From: Zygaena filipendulae
Lineage: Eukaryota > Arthropoda > Insecta > Lepidoptera > Zygaenidae
DNA: 64,000 bases
Assembly (NCBI GenBank): GCA_907165275.2
Contig: OU015665.1
Coordinates: 5,518,001 to 5,582,000 of the forward strand
Reading direction: 5' to 3'
The position numbers and the translations under genes were made by a program. The notes beneath the pieces were generated by a model. The model made no database searches and was not told the DNA's origin. It saw only the letters and a program-made list of their open reading frames with translations. Below are positions 32,274-46,200 of the stretch, one piece after another. The first letter of the stretch is position 1, and each line of letters opens with the position of its first letter.

Positions 32274-35200
32274 TATAGGTAATTGCGTTGTGTCCCTGTT
32301 TATAAATAAATGGCTTTTCTTTCTTTCTTCTAAAAAAAATCTTACGTTTACCTACTTATTACGTTTCTACGATGATTATTGTTATTTACTATTTATTATT
32401 AGACTTTATATAATATTAGCCTATCCTCTTTGTTACGTTGATACTGCTTTAAACGATGTTATATCACTATACATAAATACATAATATGATCATACATAAT
32501 CAGACGGGTGTAGATAATGCCAAATTAAAAATATTACGAATGAATTACGTATATAAATATATATAAATGACTTATAACTTTCTTCAGCTTGTATTAGTTA
32601 AATCTGTAATCGTTACTGTACAAAACAACGTTAATAAGGACATGTTTACATATATCTGAATAGGTATGTAATAAAATAAAACTAGACGACTTACGATGTG
32701 TTAATATTCTTGCACCTAATACCACATATTTTACCTACTTACTCTTCCATCAGGAATGTCATTAGTTCAGATTGCATTAAAGGGTACTAGCAGTTGACAT
32801 TTTCAACATTTATTTCTCAATTTGTGATACTATTATGTGTTGGTTGATCCGATGCTTAAAGCGCTACGATAACTTTATCAAAGTCTCTTATTGTTGGGCC
32901 AATATTTAAACTGGCTTAAGGAGTTTGCGTAACGTACAACTAAACAAATGATCGAGTAAGAGCCTTTATAAAAATTATATAACTTCTATATTATCTTTTT
33001 CATCGCAATTATTCAATCATAATTCATAAGTGATAGATGGTCAAAGTTATATTGGTAAGTGTTACGATAAAATGAACAGTACTTCCTGATATATACGTCA
33101 CTTCACTTAACGCTAATTATTTAATAGATATAATTATATGATAATGCATTATTATTATCATTGAAGTCTATTTTGAAGATAGTTTTACTATCGGCTATAT
33201 CTACAAATATGATGATTTATAGTTTATGAGTATCTACTGGGAGTGCTGTGTAAGCTGGACATGTAACACCTATAGAAACATTTCACCTAATGAGTTGAAG
33301 AAACTATAATATTATTGTATGAGTTTAGTGACTTGAGAAAAAAACAAATACATATAAATAATATTTCTTTTTATTTACCAATTATATCTACCATTAATGT
33401 TCCCGTAAAGGTTGTAAAGCTCTTTTATGAATTCGCGATTACTCCTTAACGCAAGCTTTAAAGTTAAATTGCTTAAACCTAAGGCCATTAACGGTTAAAT
33501 GTTAAAGGGTACGAGTGAATTCGTAGAATGCGATCAAAACGTGATTCATACAGAACTCAATAAGGATACACGATCAGCACTCTGTCGACACTTCGATATA
33601 CTGCTTAAGATATATTATTATGATTTAAACACTGACACATTATGGTATCAAGTCAACATAAAATAAATATTTTTGAATGACTGGCCGTGAGTGCGACGCG
33701 ACGTATGTATTAATATTAAGTTCAGTGATCGAGGTTATAAATTGTAAATACAAAAAATTTGCTGCGATCAGTGAAATTTTTTACAGGATTAGGATACGCG
33801 GGTGCGTGCAAATCTTCATCATAATCGAATGATTGGGATGAATGGTAGATACATAATGCATAGAAGATGAACGAACGTACTGCAGATATCTATAGTCAAT
33901 AGATTTTCACTATCTATTTTAAACTAGATATTTAATTTTTTTTGTTATTTACCTCGGCTCGGAATGTTAATACTTCTGTTGGGTCACCACTCACTGCATT
34001 TCTTTCTGCTTAGGTATTTTAAACTAGTTCAGTGTGTGGTATGTCGATTGCTTTTACCTACGTGATAAATACTATCAATAACGGTATTAAACTAGACGAC
34101 GAATCACGGTGGCGCCACAATAATATTCCTTTGATTGGTTCGTATATATACACAATGTATCTACCTACTATGCAATGTATCTCTTAGTAAAGCAAGCGCC
34201 CAGTATCGGTATCTGCGGACATCTCGCAAGAGGTCGACTCAGCGGGTCGCTAGCGACATACATTTCTTTGGGCATTGTTGTTATACGATGTCACGAATAG
34301 TCAACTCATCCTTAGTGAAAACGATCCTCCACCAACGATTACTGATCGATGATAGTGCATTTCACTTTCATTGTATTCTTACTAACTAGCTGATGTCCGC
34401 GGTTTCGCTTGCGCCTGTTTCGGGAACTCTTAGCCTGGTGTTTTTCCAGGTTGATCTATTCCCGAATTTTAGCTTCCAACTCTTGTTTGCGCCGAAATAA
34501 AAAAAATATCGTAGATGTTAAAGTGGTCGAGCTGAGATTTTTGCATGATACGACTTCAAACACAGATAAAAAGACAAAATTCTCAAATATTGTTGCCGGC
34601 TAAATAACTTCTGTGTCTTAGACACAATAACTTGTCATGTATGTAGAGATGAAGGTATATATTTTATGTAATTATCGCAGAAACTTATAGAAGCACAAAA
34701 AGCTATTTACTTGTGATAATAAGAATGCGCATTGAGAATTAATCCCTTGTTTATTTCAGACTAGATATTGTGACTTTTGGCCAAGATATATTTTCGTGTA
34801 TTATAATATTATATGCATCAGTCTATATTTATTTATGTAGTTTAACCTAAATTCAAAATTAGAAACTTTATCATTATTTCTCTAAATGTATTAATAATTA
34901 TTTTGAAACTGTTTTGGCGAATGTATTGTTTATTTGTTATGTTTATGTGTATTATTATAGCTGTATGTTTTCCTGAATAAATAAATATCCGTGTATAACT
35001 AAGAACCACATTTTTTAGCGTTTATATAACACTTAAATCTTTAATTCGTAACACTTTCATTTTTATAACTTCACAGTGATTTCCGCTTTTGTCTATCAGC
35101 TTCTAGATAAATGTAAAGTCAAATGAATTAAGAATACCTATGTACCTACCTATTCTATTTGTGTAAAAAATAAACAAATAACTAAATATTTAGGTGATGA

Positions 35201-35457
35201 GATATGAAGTTATCATTATGAAAATAGGACGCTTGATTAGTGCTTTGCTAGAACAACGTATCACATTTGTGGTGTTCCGTTTGAAGCGTTAATTACTTAA
35301 AGTTTTCAAACATTAACACTTTTGCATTGTGTATTTTGCTGTACTTTGTTACAATAGTAGCAAGCAAATGAAATGTTTCACTAACGCGTAATGCAACCAA
35401 CTCGCAAACCTATGATTATTATGTTTGAAACACCGTTCTTTAAAGTGGAAAGATAGG

Positions 35458-35671
35458 CTTAGTTTTCATGAGGTTTCTTAAAGGATATTTTCTCGTATTA
35501 CGGCTGCTTTTTTTACTTACACACTTTAGTTAAACAATATTATTTTTTTATCTCACGGATAATAAAATTGTTTTTGTATTGGTGATATTGATAAAAATTA
35601 AGTAGGTATTTTACTAAATAAAAAGCAACCGTAATGTGAGAAAATCTATTGAAATTCGTATGAAAACTAAG
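35458..35671. mobile_element. Foldback MITE (214 bp)
   Basis: Left arm CTTAGTTTTCATGAGG...GGATATTTTCTCGTATTACG and right arm CGTAATGTGAGAAAATCTAT...ATGAAAACTAAG are inverted copies with several mismatches. Interior AT-rich. Target duplication not clear. Confidence 0.55.
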
Positions 35672-38600
35672 TATAGCTCCGGCCAGGGTACCAGGGTAGG
35701 TACCTTTAAATGGAGAAGTGAAAAACGAAGCACTCATAAATTGAATAAGAAAGCAACAGCGCGTTATCGAGGAAGACATCGAGTGCAATATATCTGATTG
35801 GATATGATGTAGGACGCGACCGAAGAATATGTAACGCATTCTGGGCCGAATCTCGGCTTGCAGCGATCGAGGACAACGACCTTCTTATGCACAACGCACA
35901 CCCCTTCGCGTGCCAAAACGAAATGCACTTACAACCACGAAAAGACATATCTCTTTTTTAATTTTTAACGTTTCAAATTATTATCTGTCAACAGTAAAGA
36001 TATCGCTTTGAAACACAATAACAAAACTTTCAAAAGAAAAATACGAAATATAATTCAAATTAATTGATGTTTCAAGCTGGGTATTGCAATAAGCGGTTAG
36101 AGTTAATAGCGCGCAATAAAGTTTCAACGTCTTTAAAGTCTGAACAAGTAATCATGGTTTCAAATGGAACCGTTTGTTTTTGTTTTGTATTGAAACTACT
36201 GTATAGTTAGTATTTTAATTGAATTCTGTCCTCTTTATAGCTCTTGTCATAAAAAAAATTGTATACTGGCTCTAATAAAAGTATTTAGACAATATTAAAC
36301 TATTGTTACTTTATGGGGCGATAAAATTTTAATATATTTATTCTCATGATGCATAATCCATGCATATAATAAAAGCGATGTCAAATATACGTACAAATCT
36401 AATATTGCTTAACAATTAAATATCAAGCGCAGAGAATACGCTTCATTACACATCGACAAAATAGCTTCTTTTGTGAATATTGGTGGCCGAGTGACGGCAC
36501 ACAGAATCGTGTTATGTAACTATTAAGTTAACAATAGTGCCGGCGTCAATCATGCGTTGGAGACGTTTTTAAATAAGCACACGAGAGAAAGTATGGTGCC
36601 CGAGGCAGGCTCGTAACGCGGGCGCTTGGTGTGTAACCCACCTTATAGCAATGGGTGTGAGGTCTGTGAGGCCTGTTAATTGAGGCGAGTGATGTCCGCG
36701 CCCCCGCGGGTCACTCCGAGCAGAACTTAGACAAGCATCTATGATGTATGGAGCACCAATTCCTTGAGCAACCGCAGATTGACCCCCAGCGACATTACGA
36801 CCACATCGTCATGTTGTTGCGCAGTTGATCAGAAATCGAGATGAATAGCACTAGCTCATACCTACTCTACGTGGGTTGACTATTGCTTAATAGTTAACTA
36901 CATATTATATTTCACTGAAGATCCATAGATTACCAAAACCTTTTTATATTAATATCAGGCTTATCAGGCTTATATTAAGCAGAAGCTGAGAAAATATTAC
37001 ATTACGTAATAGCTAATAAATCGCGTTAGAATATAGCTTACAGAAATCCCACGTAGAATGGTGATGATTTTATAAATCTGTATACCGTTAAATATGTTTG
37101 ATCGGATTTGTGTCAACTTATGATGCCTTTTAATGCAATAAGGGGACTTTGTAAATTCCACCTATCGCCAGGAGTAGTAATTTACTTGTCTCACGTTTTA
37201 TAAAGTTATGTTTTTGCTTTTAATGACGTTTGGTTTTACCAAAAGCGTTATAAGTACGCAAGATTGTCATTCCGTAATCGTTTATTTTTTTGAATGGCTA
37301 TTTATTTGGTTGAAAAAGCACAGACAAAGTAAACAGCGGTAGTAAAAGAAGCGGCTTCCTGCTTTCTCTTCGCATAACATTGTTTTAAATGATTTACTCA
37401 TAACATCATCGAATGTGTAAATTGATGGTCGAATGCATCATCGGTTCGCCGCAAACCGACTCTATCTTTATTAGGTATGCGCATAATCGCGCAACCGTCG
37501 TGACTGATCAAAAAGTTGTTGGACTATTCAATCAACGTAAACTTTATTGCTGTTAGTTGGGGTACTGTAATTAATATTGCACTGTAAAATTTTGTGAATA
37601 GTAAACCATCCGAAATTGCTAATTTTGAATTTGATAAGCTTTTTTACGTATTTAAATGATTTTGTAGCGCTCGCGACTTGAAACGTGCAAATAACTTTAC
37701 CTAAGCCTAACCTTTTACAAAAAATCACTTAATTGAAAATCAATAAATACCAATTACCAATAGATACGTCCGTTTATTAGTATAAACAAACACGACGTGC
37801 TAAATACCTGTGCGATCAAGCTCTCTCCAAAAAGAATTTGTGAGGCGAGAATAAACGAATTTGAATTTCATCAGTTCTTGAAATTCAGCGAGAACATGAA
37901 CAAATGTAATAGGTACTCTGAGTCAAAAGTTGGGTAAGTACCTTAAAATGTGAAGTGGTGATCCTTCCATCAATAAGACTAGAATAGAAATTTGATTTTA
38001 AAAGAAGGCTAACCAAAGGCAAATTGAACAACTTATTTGATACTCGCTGCATGTGCCCCGCGGTTTCACTCACGTCAATTTCGGATAAAAGTACCCTATG
38101 TCCTTTCCGTCCTGATGCAAAGAATAAGGATTCATCAAATAGCTATATAGATACATCAATTACAATGAGTGGAAATGTATCCATTTTTCCCTTTTTTGTC
38201 GGGTATAGAGTAGGTATATGAGCGTCGCCGGGAGCGGCTTTTAAAGCAAACCGCATCAGTTATGGTTGGGAATAATTTTATATGTTAGGTACGTAGTTGC
38301 GCCTCACCCTACCGATTAACCAGTTTAGCTTGCGGTAACACATACAATTATAAAACGATCAAACATCACATTTACTCTTAAGGTTCGTATTTTAAAAATT
38401 TGTGCTTATGTATTTATCACACGTATACACAGAACTAAAATGCCGAGTTTAAAATTAACAACAACCTTTAAATTTTTACGAGCTAGCGCCGAGCTCACGC
38501 AGGCATTAGATACCATAAATATAAATTTTAAAGTAACATTACGTAGGTACTAACTCAAACAAAAATCAAACTGACGAATTCCAGTTGCTGGTTGAACTCA

Positions 38601-39329
38601 ACTTACATTAACCGTTAAAAGCTGTTTGTGATAGGGGCTCATCGTAAAAAGGTAAAACTTTCAAATGCTTATAGATAATATTGCAAGAGTATTTATATCG
38701 GTTTTTACATGCATGGTCACGTATTTAAAGGAACGGACGTGCTCAGTGGCACGAGTGCCATACGATGGGCCGTCCTGATAGAGTTCATTGTCGAAGGGTC
38801 CTGCTCAATCAATGCCACCGTTTTGTTTACTTAAATAAAAAAGGATACGAAAAAGGAAATACAGTCAAAAAACGGTAGCGATCAATAAAAAAGTTATTGT
38901 TAATATATTTATATGTAGATTATAATCTTCTTTTCTTGTTCTGGACTTTTGTTATAAACATTCAGCGAGTTTCAAATAAAATAAATGTAGGTATATTTAT
39001 CAGCTTTCTTGAGCAGTGTGAAATTGCAGGCCATGCAGGTAAAGCTCCGAGAAAGATTTTGCAATCTATAGCGAAATCTTCCTCAGAGCTCTTTTAAAGG
39101 ACACCGGAAAAATCAGCTCGACACGTCACTTATCATTTATCTCCTTGCGCACATAAATTATCGTCACTGCAAAAATTTTTGTCATAAAACACAAAAAAAA
39201 AATCTATTTTAACAAATTTTTACCGACACGAAAATAAACGATGGAACCTGCCATCAAAAAAAAAAACATGAAATTCCAGCATTTGTTATATTTGCGTTTC
39301 TTTCTTTAATTAAACCTAAATTAGTCGTA

Positions 39330-39395
39330 AGTTGGTCGGAGTATAATGACGGATCTTATTTACGAATAACACCCGTCAATATACTCCGACCAACT
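39330..39395. other. miRNA-like 66-nt hairpin
   Basis: Arms of 23 bases (39330-39352 and 39373-39395) pair with a single mismatch around a 20-base loop; arm cores GTTGGTCGGAGTATA and TATACTCCGACCAAC. Arm and loop lengths fit a pre-miRNA, but pairing stops abruptly at both outer ends, so a tiny foldback element is just as possible. No miRNA family recognised. Confidence 0.4.
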
Positions 39396-41984
39396 GATAA
39401 TAATGAATAAAGTTGGAGCCGTCTCAGCGGGAAGCCTTAACTAATGACTGCGGAGTGCAGACAATAACATCTCACGCCATAACGTCATAAACATACACTG
39501 TGTGCCGCGCTGTGTTCAATGAATGTAACTTACAATACATAACATACATATGAGGTAGGTATTATATGCAATTGTAATCAAAGACATTCTTTTTTGTCTT
39601 ATCTAGTCAGATATCAGATAAGTAGGTGTCGTAGTAATTTTTATCGCAATTAAAAATAGCTCAGGTTTAACGATAGAATCTCTAGTTACTTTAACTAAAC
39701 ATGTAAAGTTGCTCTAGAACAAGTGTTTCACATGGGTTTATAAAACTACTACTTTAGTCTTCATTCTACAACTTTAAACAAACAATTTGTATTATCAAAG
39801 CTCCTCCTACTGTTAACACTTCCTATCCCGGACGTGATTTTCATAGACTTTAACGTGAGAATCATTGTGACAGAAAGTCGGAGGCAATATTAATCTGAAA
39901 GCCCAAAGATTGACGTCGTCACAATTGGCTCCGTAACATATTCTTTGGATACAAATCAATACCATTCGGTAATTTACTACCTTCCCTATGGAAACAACTA
40001 TGTAAGCCGGAATTTATATGATACGTAGGTATACGATGTATTCAAGAGTTCTCTAAGGTCTAAGCTCCTTTTAAACACACCTATATTTTGCATTAATGCA
40101 TTCTTGATGAATATATCACGTGCCTTCACTTATGGAATTACATTTTTCTGCAAGCAGGTGTTATACCCCGTTAAGGAAGTTGCGCCCGTTTCGTTAAAGG
40201 AAAATACTTAATAATAATGTAACATAATATTGTATTCTTTATGAGAACGTACAACCGGCAGCAGTCAAGATTTTTGCTTATCAATAAATGAAGCAAAAAG
40301 TTGTTAAATTGTCATCACAAGAATGTCATAGTTTAAAGGTGTATACTCGTAAAACACAATCTGTGATGACCATGATGTGCGTCATTTAAATCTTACAAAT
40401 GAAAATTGAGACGATATTAAAATAACTATGTAGGAAAAAACCTATTGGGAATAACCAATATATAATTATAATATATAATTTAACAAAAAAAAGCACGTAA
40501 GTATACACTGTTTAGTAGACGTGCAAGTATAACTAGAGCAAAAATTGATGTTATCTATTAATTTGTACAATGAGATTGTTACAATAATTTAACTAGGTCT
40601 CTACGAGAGCCGCTTTCTATTACAAATTAAGGGCTTGTTTATTATAATTATAGCTCTGAATTATTCATACGAATCTTGTTTGCTCGTGCAAGCCGGACGG
40701 GGCCCGCTACAACAACAGCTCACAAACAAAACACTGTAAAAACTGTACCCTTTTTTAAAGCGTCTTATGCTTGAAGCTAATGAAACTAGTATTTAGATTA
40801 ATTTTATTTGGGTGTTGTGCCAGATTCAATGATAATGCGTAGCTTTAAACTAGATCGATTTAATGCGGCAGGTACTAAGTGACTTTTTTGCCATCAATCC
40901 TAATTAAGTACATATACAGAACTAAAGAAATATTTACACTGTTCACATCTTCACGTTATGCGTCACCGTTACATTTCATACGAATTCAATATTAAAATAC
41001 TAATTTTTTTCGTAACTTCAATAACGTATAGGTACATATATAAATTATAAAGCCCAAAATTAACAAACCTAGGCCCTGCTTACAGTTTATATTTTAGCCA
41101 GATATTGTTAATAAATATATATTTCTTTCTTTATCTAAATAAAATCTAATACGTGCATTTTGTACATTTTGAAGGCTAGATACGCCTATAAACATCATTA
41201 TGTAGTTTAATTTTAAGATAAGTAAGCTGGTTGAGGATGCAAGATAGGGTTGAGGTTCTTGGCATTGTGTACAATATACTACACGAGCTTCTGTCTTGAC
41301 ACAAGCATGCCAACACAGAATGCGCGGAAATATCCGGCGTATCCTGGTGTTATATCTTGGTTGGATAAGAGTCAGGATAGTAGATAGATAAGCTAATAAA
41401 AGCATGCTTGAGTTCGAAAAATTAACCTCAGGCATTAGTGCGTTACAAAACTTGTACAAATAGATGGACGATGTGTGAAATTATTATCCACTTTCCAATT
41501 ATTACAAACCGATAAATCTAGGTCGATATAGAGCAATTACGAAAGTGGATCTGTGCCACAAAATAAGTAAGACAACCAATAATTTGATAAACACGATTAT
41601 GTAAGGAATGGTAAAGATCGAAGAATAAACTGTGAGTGAACACGCTATAGCAAACTATGGCGCCAAAATGGCCCATAGCAATAGAGGGTCTACTCAGTAA
41701 GTAATTACCTACGTCGTTTTGTGTGAGCTCAGGTAAAAAGATTAATGTGTTTTGTAAACTTTTGAATGAATTTTTAGGATTAGATGTTATTCAAAACCTT
41801 TTTTGTAATTATCTTAAGTAGGTACATCAAAACAAAGTTGAATATGTTTTTATAGGCAATAACACTATAAAAGAGAGACTAGGATCTTAACTCCTGTTTT
41901 TTCCCCTCAAAACTCAATAACAATTATATGAAACTTAAATTTGACCTTTTTGTGATTTACTTTCAAGCTGCTTCTAGATATAAT

Positions 41985-42143
41985 CTTCTTAATAAATAAA
42001 AATGAATGTTTGTATGTCTATCCTCTATGCGTTTCGAAATTATTGGTCCATTTATGATGAAACTTTGGTGGGTTGTTCTGCCTGCGTCCGCAAAGGTTCC
42101 TTATCCCAAAACTCACGCAGGTGAAACCACGGGGCACAGCTAA
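41985..42143 (+). mobile_element. Diverged Helitron-like repeat
   Basis: Ends CAGGTGAAACCACGGGGCAC AGCTAA, a decayed form of the family 3' hairpin and CTAG. The 5' start is uncertain. Confidence 0.5.
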
Positions 42144-42947
42144 TCACTCATAAAATTATAAATAAAAATAATAACGAATTATGAAATTATTACGTGCGCA
42201 TGGAAAAATAAGTATCAATCAGTATAAGTAGGTATCTTCTAAAAGGAAGACATTAAAAGTGGCTAAACAGTTGAGTAAGTTATTGTTTAAGTTAAACAAC
42301 TTTTAGGATTGATTTAATCTTTAAATTGTAATGTTCGATGAAATACACAAACCAGTCTTCTAAACTGTGAACATAAAACAGTAGTTATAACTTGAGTTCA
42401 GCGATGAATAAGTTTTTTAAAGTCCACAGTTCATCTTCAAACAAAACAAGTCATGAAAACTTGAATATAGCCTTGTCAAAAACTAAAACAATATACGCAT
42501 CATGTAAGGTTGCATATAGTAAATATAGTGCTACAATATAGGAGGTTGATAAAGATTAAAGACGTTATGTTACGGCGTTTCATTTGTGGAAAAAAAATAT
42601 TATAATTAGTTTCCTTTTATTGTTATCGTGCGAACGTGAGCATTGTATGACAATGAAGGTGCTTGACATTATCCTTCATGACTTTAATAATAGAGACGAT
42701 AGTCGACACATTATGTAGAAGTGATACCGTAAACATATCTTTGAATGCAGTATTCAGCCATCCTGAGTCGAAAATCATAATGCCGTACGTAGGTATCATA
42801 AAAAGCAAGAAAATAACAAAGCCTTAAAAAGACTTTATAAAAAAAAAAACAAATAAATGACGATCAATAATTTTAAACTTATACGTAAAGAATGAAAAAT
42901 CGCCAGATAAAAACAAAAACAATCAACCAAAATACGGAGTCACTTAC

Positions 42948-43215
42948 GTGCATAGTGTTTCGTATTGTAGTAGACTAGCGGCAGTAGGCACTAGCACGAC
43001 ATCACAAGGCAATACGCAGGTCGCTACCGAATGCTATTGTTTATGCGTACAACACTCGCTGAGGACACGACGGGTCAGTGAAGCGGAATGATGCGAAGGA
43101 TAGAGTCGTCGTGCGTCCGCAGCCGAAGCGCGTCCGAGACTGTAGCCGACTGTGGAGCCTAGGCTAGCCGAGCGGCGGCGCAGCCGGAGTCGGGCGCGTG
43201 CGGCTTATACGTTAT
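42948..43215 (-). promoter_or_regulatory. GC-rich island: candidate promoter and first exon of the RhoGAP gene
   Basis: A CpG-rich block (most marked 43080-43200) in AT-rich surroundings. On the - strand it ends with ATG-CAC at 42953-42948 directly followed by a consensus donor GTAAGTG; an in-frame stop lies a short way upstream of that ATG. The exon would end in phase 0, which fits the phase-0 start of the exon at 29239, implying a 13.7-kb first intron. This is inference: the sequence does not show that these two are joined, and the island could instead serve a + strand or long non-coding transcript. Confidence 0.35.
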
Positions 43216-46200
43216 ACTTACTACCAGCGTATACCATTCGTATACAATAAGTTCGAGCACCGCCCGCCCAGACAAAAGCCATCGTACAAAAATTGTTGAG
43301 CTTACCAAATACACTATCGGTCACTATCAAATATCTTCTTATCCTCTCACTTATTGCAACCTAATTGATATTAAATTATATCTTACTAGAAGTAGATTTC
43401 ACTAATTTAAATAATGAAAGACGATTGAGTAAATTTTTTTGACCTTAATGAAAAGATAATTATACTCATTAAATACAAATAAGTACCTATATCAAATTCA
43501 ACAAAGCCCTATGAAATTTTTACAAAACGCCCTACCATATTTCTGCAATCGTCATAGGTGCTTGACAAAAGATATTATAGTCCAGTAATAATGAAGCAGG
43601 TCAACGACCTTTTTATAATTATAATAAAAAAGTACCGATATTAGGGCAATTAGTACGTGTAATTTAATATAAGATTATCAATAATATTCGTGATCGAAGT
43701 ACAGTTGAAGACATAATCAGTATAATATGATCTAGTAACGGTAGGAAGTAGACTATGTCAAACATATCGTTCGGTCAATCATGGTCGCACTACTCACTAG
43801 ACGCTTACCGTAATCTCCTTGCGCTTAGTAGCATAGATCTCTCAATTACTTTACCGGTAAGTATAGGCCAATATAGTTAGGGCTTATAAATCACGCACAT
43901 TCTCATTGTTGACAAAAAGCAAATACAAAAAATATTAAGCTTAATACTGCATCAGTTCATTCTTATCCGGTCATTATAATAATAATTTACTTGTAAGTTC
44001 TATTAACAGATGCATCGAAAGATTTGTCAGGTTGCAACATACTGTTAATATGTATTTATTTTAATCTCTCAATATTCTCACATCCATTTATTATATATAT
44101 AAGTTTTGGTTGGCCTCTCTGGTCGACGACTCAGTTAATTTATTGTTAAATAGATTATAATAGATACCTACATAAAATAATATAAGGTTATTATGCAACA
44201 GATACAGACATTATGTTACGTCATAATGATTTTAATCGAACTAATTAGGTAAACATAATTGTATGTTAAACTAATTCTAGGTAAATAAACAATGTAAGGA
44301 ATCAAGAGGTTCAAGTTAAAAGAAACTCGCAATTAGTTTGAAACAATATTCACCATCTATATTTGACCCGAATGATAAAATGAAACAATGGTAAAAGAGA
44401 GACGTTTCTTAAATGAAGTAACCTAAATTTGTTGACCCCGTACACTGTGTCTGATTCGATTTAACCAGTTAAATTATATTATTGGCCGTCTGCCTTCAGT
44501 AATTCGATCATCTATAGGACGGTGCACTACACCGGAGAACACAACACGACAACGATCTTAATTTTCCTTTTAAAGCCTGGCCGTTTACAATCTGATAGTT
44601 TAAAAACAGAACTTTATTGGTTGGTTTATGGTGTTGTCGTCGTAAATCTTTCCATTTCCCATAACACTTTTACTAGAAGTGCGTTATCTACTTTAACTTT
44701 ATGTCTTCTAAGTTATAAGAAGGTAGGTATGACTATCATAGGATTTAGTTAACGTCGTTGTTAAAATTGAAAGAATTACCTTGTTATGTTTATTTGCTGC
44801 TATCTCGCTCTTTATATTACAAAGCTTTTAATTTGGGTCAGTTACTATAGGAATTATTTCACTGTCTTATATGGCGACACATTGATGTAGCGTCGTACCA
44901 GTCTTGCAATACATTCTGCTCACGTAGGTATTCGCTCACATTTATGTACCTAAACATATGTCATATCCAAACTCGTCAATTGTGGTATGTAGGTAGGTAC
45001 TTACTAAAGCATTGTGCTGAATCGTCAATTAAGAATTAATGCAAAATTTGCATCATCCGAGGTGACACCTGAAACTTTTTGTCGCGTCGTCGTGGATGGA
45101 TATTATATTGCTTACTAAAGCACAGAAGATTTAATTTTATTTTTTGGGTCATGGCAGCGAAAAATGCAGAATCATGAGGCACGTGTCGTCTGTTAATTTA
45201 TATTCACATAATTGTCTACGTCTATTACATCGACGTAGGAACTAATATAAATGTTATTTTGAATATGATGGGTTCTATAATTCCGTAAATTTGTATATTG
45301 AAATCATTGATTCTGAATTCAGATAGAACTCGGCACTTAATGAGATAACTTTGTTAAAATAAAAGTATTATACCTTAAACCTAGACATTAAATAACAAAT
45401 TCTCATTATATATTACAAAATTGGAAAATGAAATGGGCTGAATAAGGTGGAAGCTGTGAAATGGTCTAGCGGACACGATAATTAGGAAATACTTAAGGCA
45501 ATAAGTGTAATTTGACTTCCACAAAGTGCACTGTCGAGCGTGTCGCAAAAAATTAAATATGACAAGCTAGTTGAGTAGTCGCTTAAACATTTTATTTTAG
45601 CCCGTATTACTTTCAAAAGATATACGTGTAGTCTTATCGTTAATAAGCAAATTCTAATTGTAATATAAACATCATCATAATTAGCCTTGAATGTCCTGAC
45701 TGCTATCGTTTAGCACCTACCCTAAAGCTGAGGGTGCAAGGAAGATTCCACCATGTGGGTCCAGTGCAAATTAGTGAACATTTGCGCACTTTGCGCATTT
45801 GATGGATTCAAATGCGCGTGTAGTTCTTTCACAGCAATGCTGTGTTTGATTCGTACATAATTCAGAAAATATCCCCGTTATCTGAATAAGAGGTGAGAAT
45901 TCTACCACTGGGATACCACGGCTAGAATAGGAATCTCACTTTGGAAATTTGCAAAGCATTATTCAATTTTAAACCCATTATTTAAATGATTTCCTTTTGT
46001 GGAGTGTGCGTGATCACTTTGCATAGAGGCAACACGCAAAGTACGGTTCATAATATGGCCTTTGAATAAATAAGAACAAACACTGAAGGAACCATAACAT
46101 TACATCCATTCATCTATAACCCCATTATTCCACTAACCTCAAGTGTAATTTTGCCAGCTAAGTAACTCTTTGTCTAACGTAATTTGTATTAGACAAAACA

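Larger units (their letters stand above)
32331..42947. other. Long non-coding stretch, possibly first intron of the RhoGAP gene
   Basis: No supported exon on either strand. It holds the foldback MITE at 35458, the hairpin at 39330 and decayed Helitron-like pieces (about 34387, 38045, 41985). A moderately GC-rich segment near 36480-36850 is not open for any useful length. If the island at 42948 is the RhoGAP first exon, this is intron. Confidence 0.45.

Noticed and set aside
35706..35948. 80-codon - strand frame after the foldback MITE
   Set aside because: Could be a transposon remnant, but nothing specific can be recognised.
41094..41459. 121-codon frame on the - strand
   Set aside because: No recognisable domain, no GC rise, no splice-site support; its length is within chance for this composition, though a decayed transposon piece is possible.
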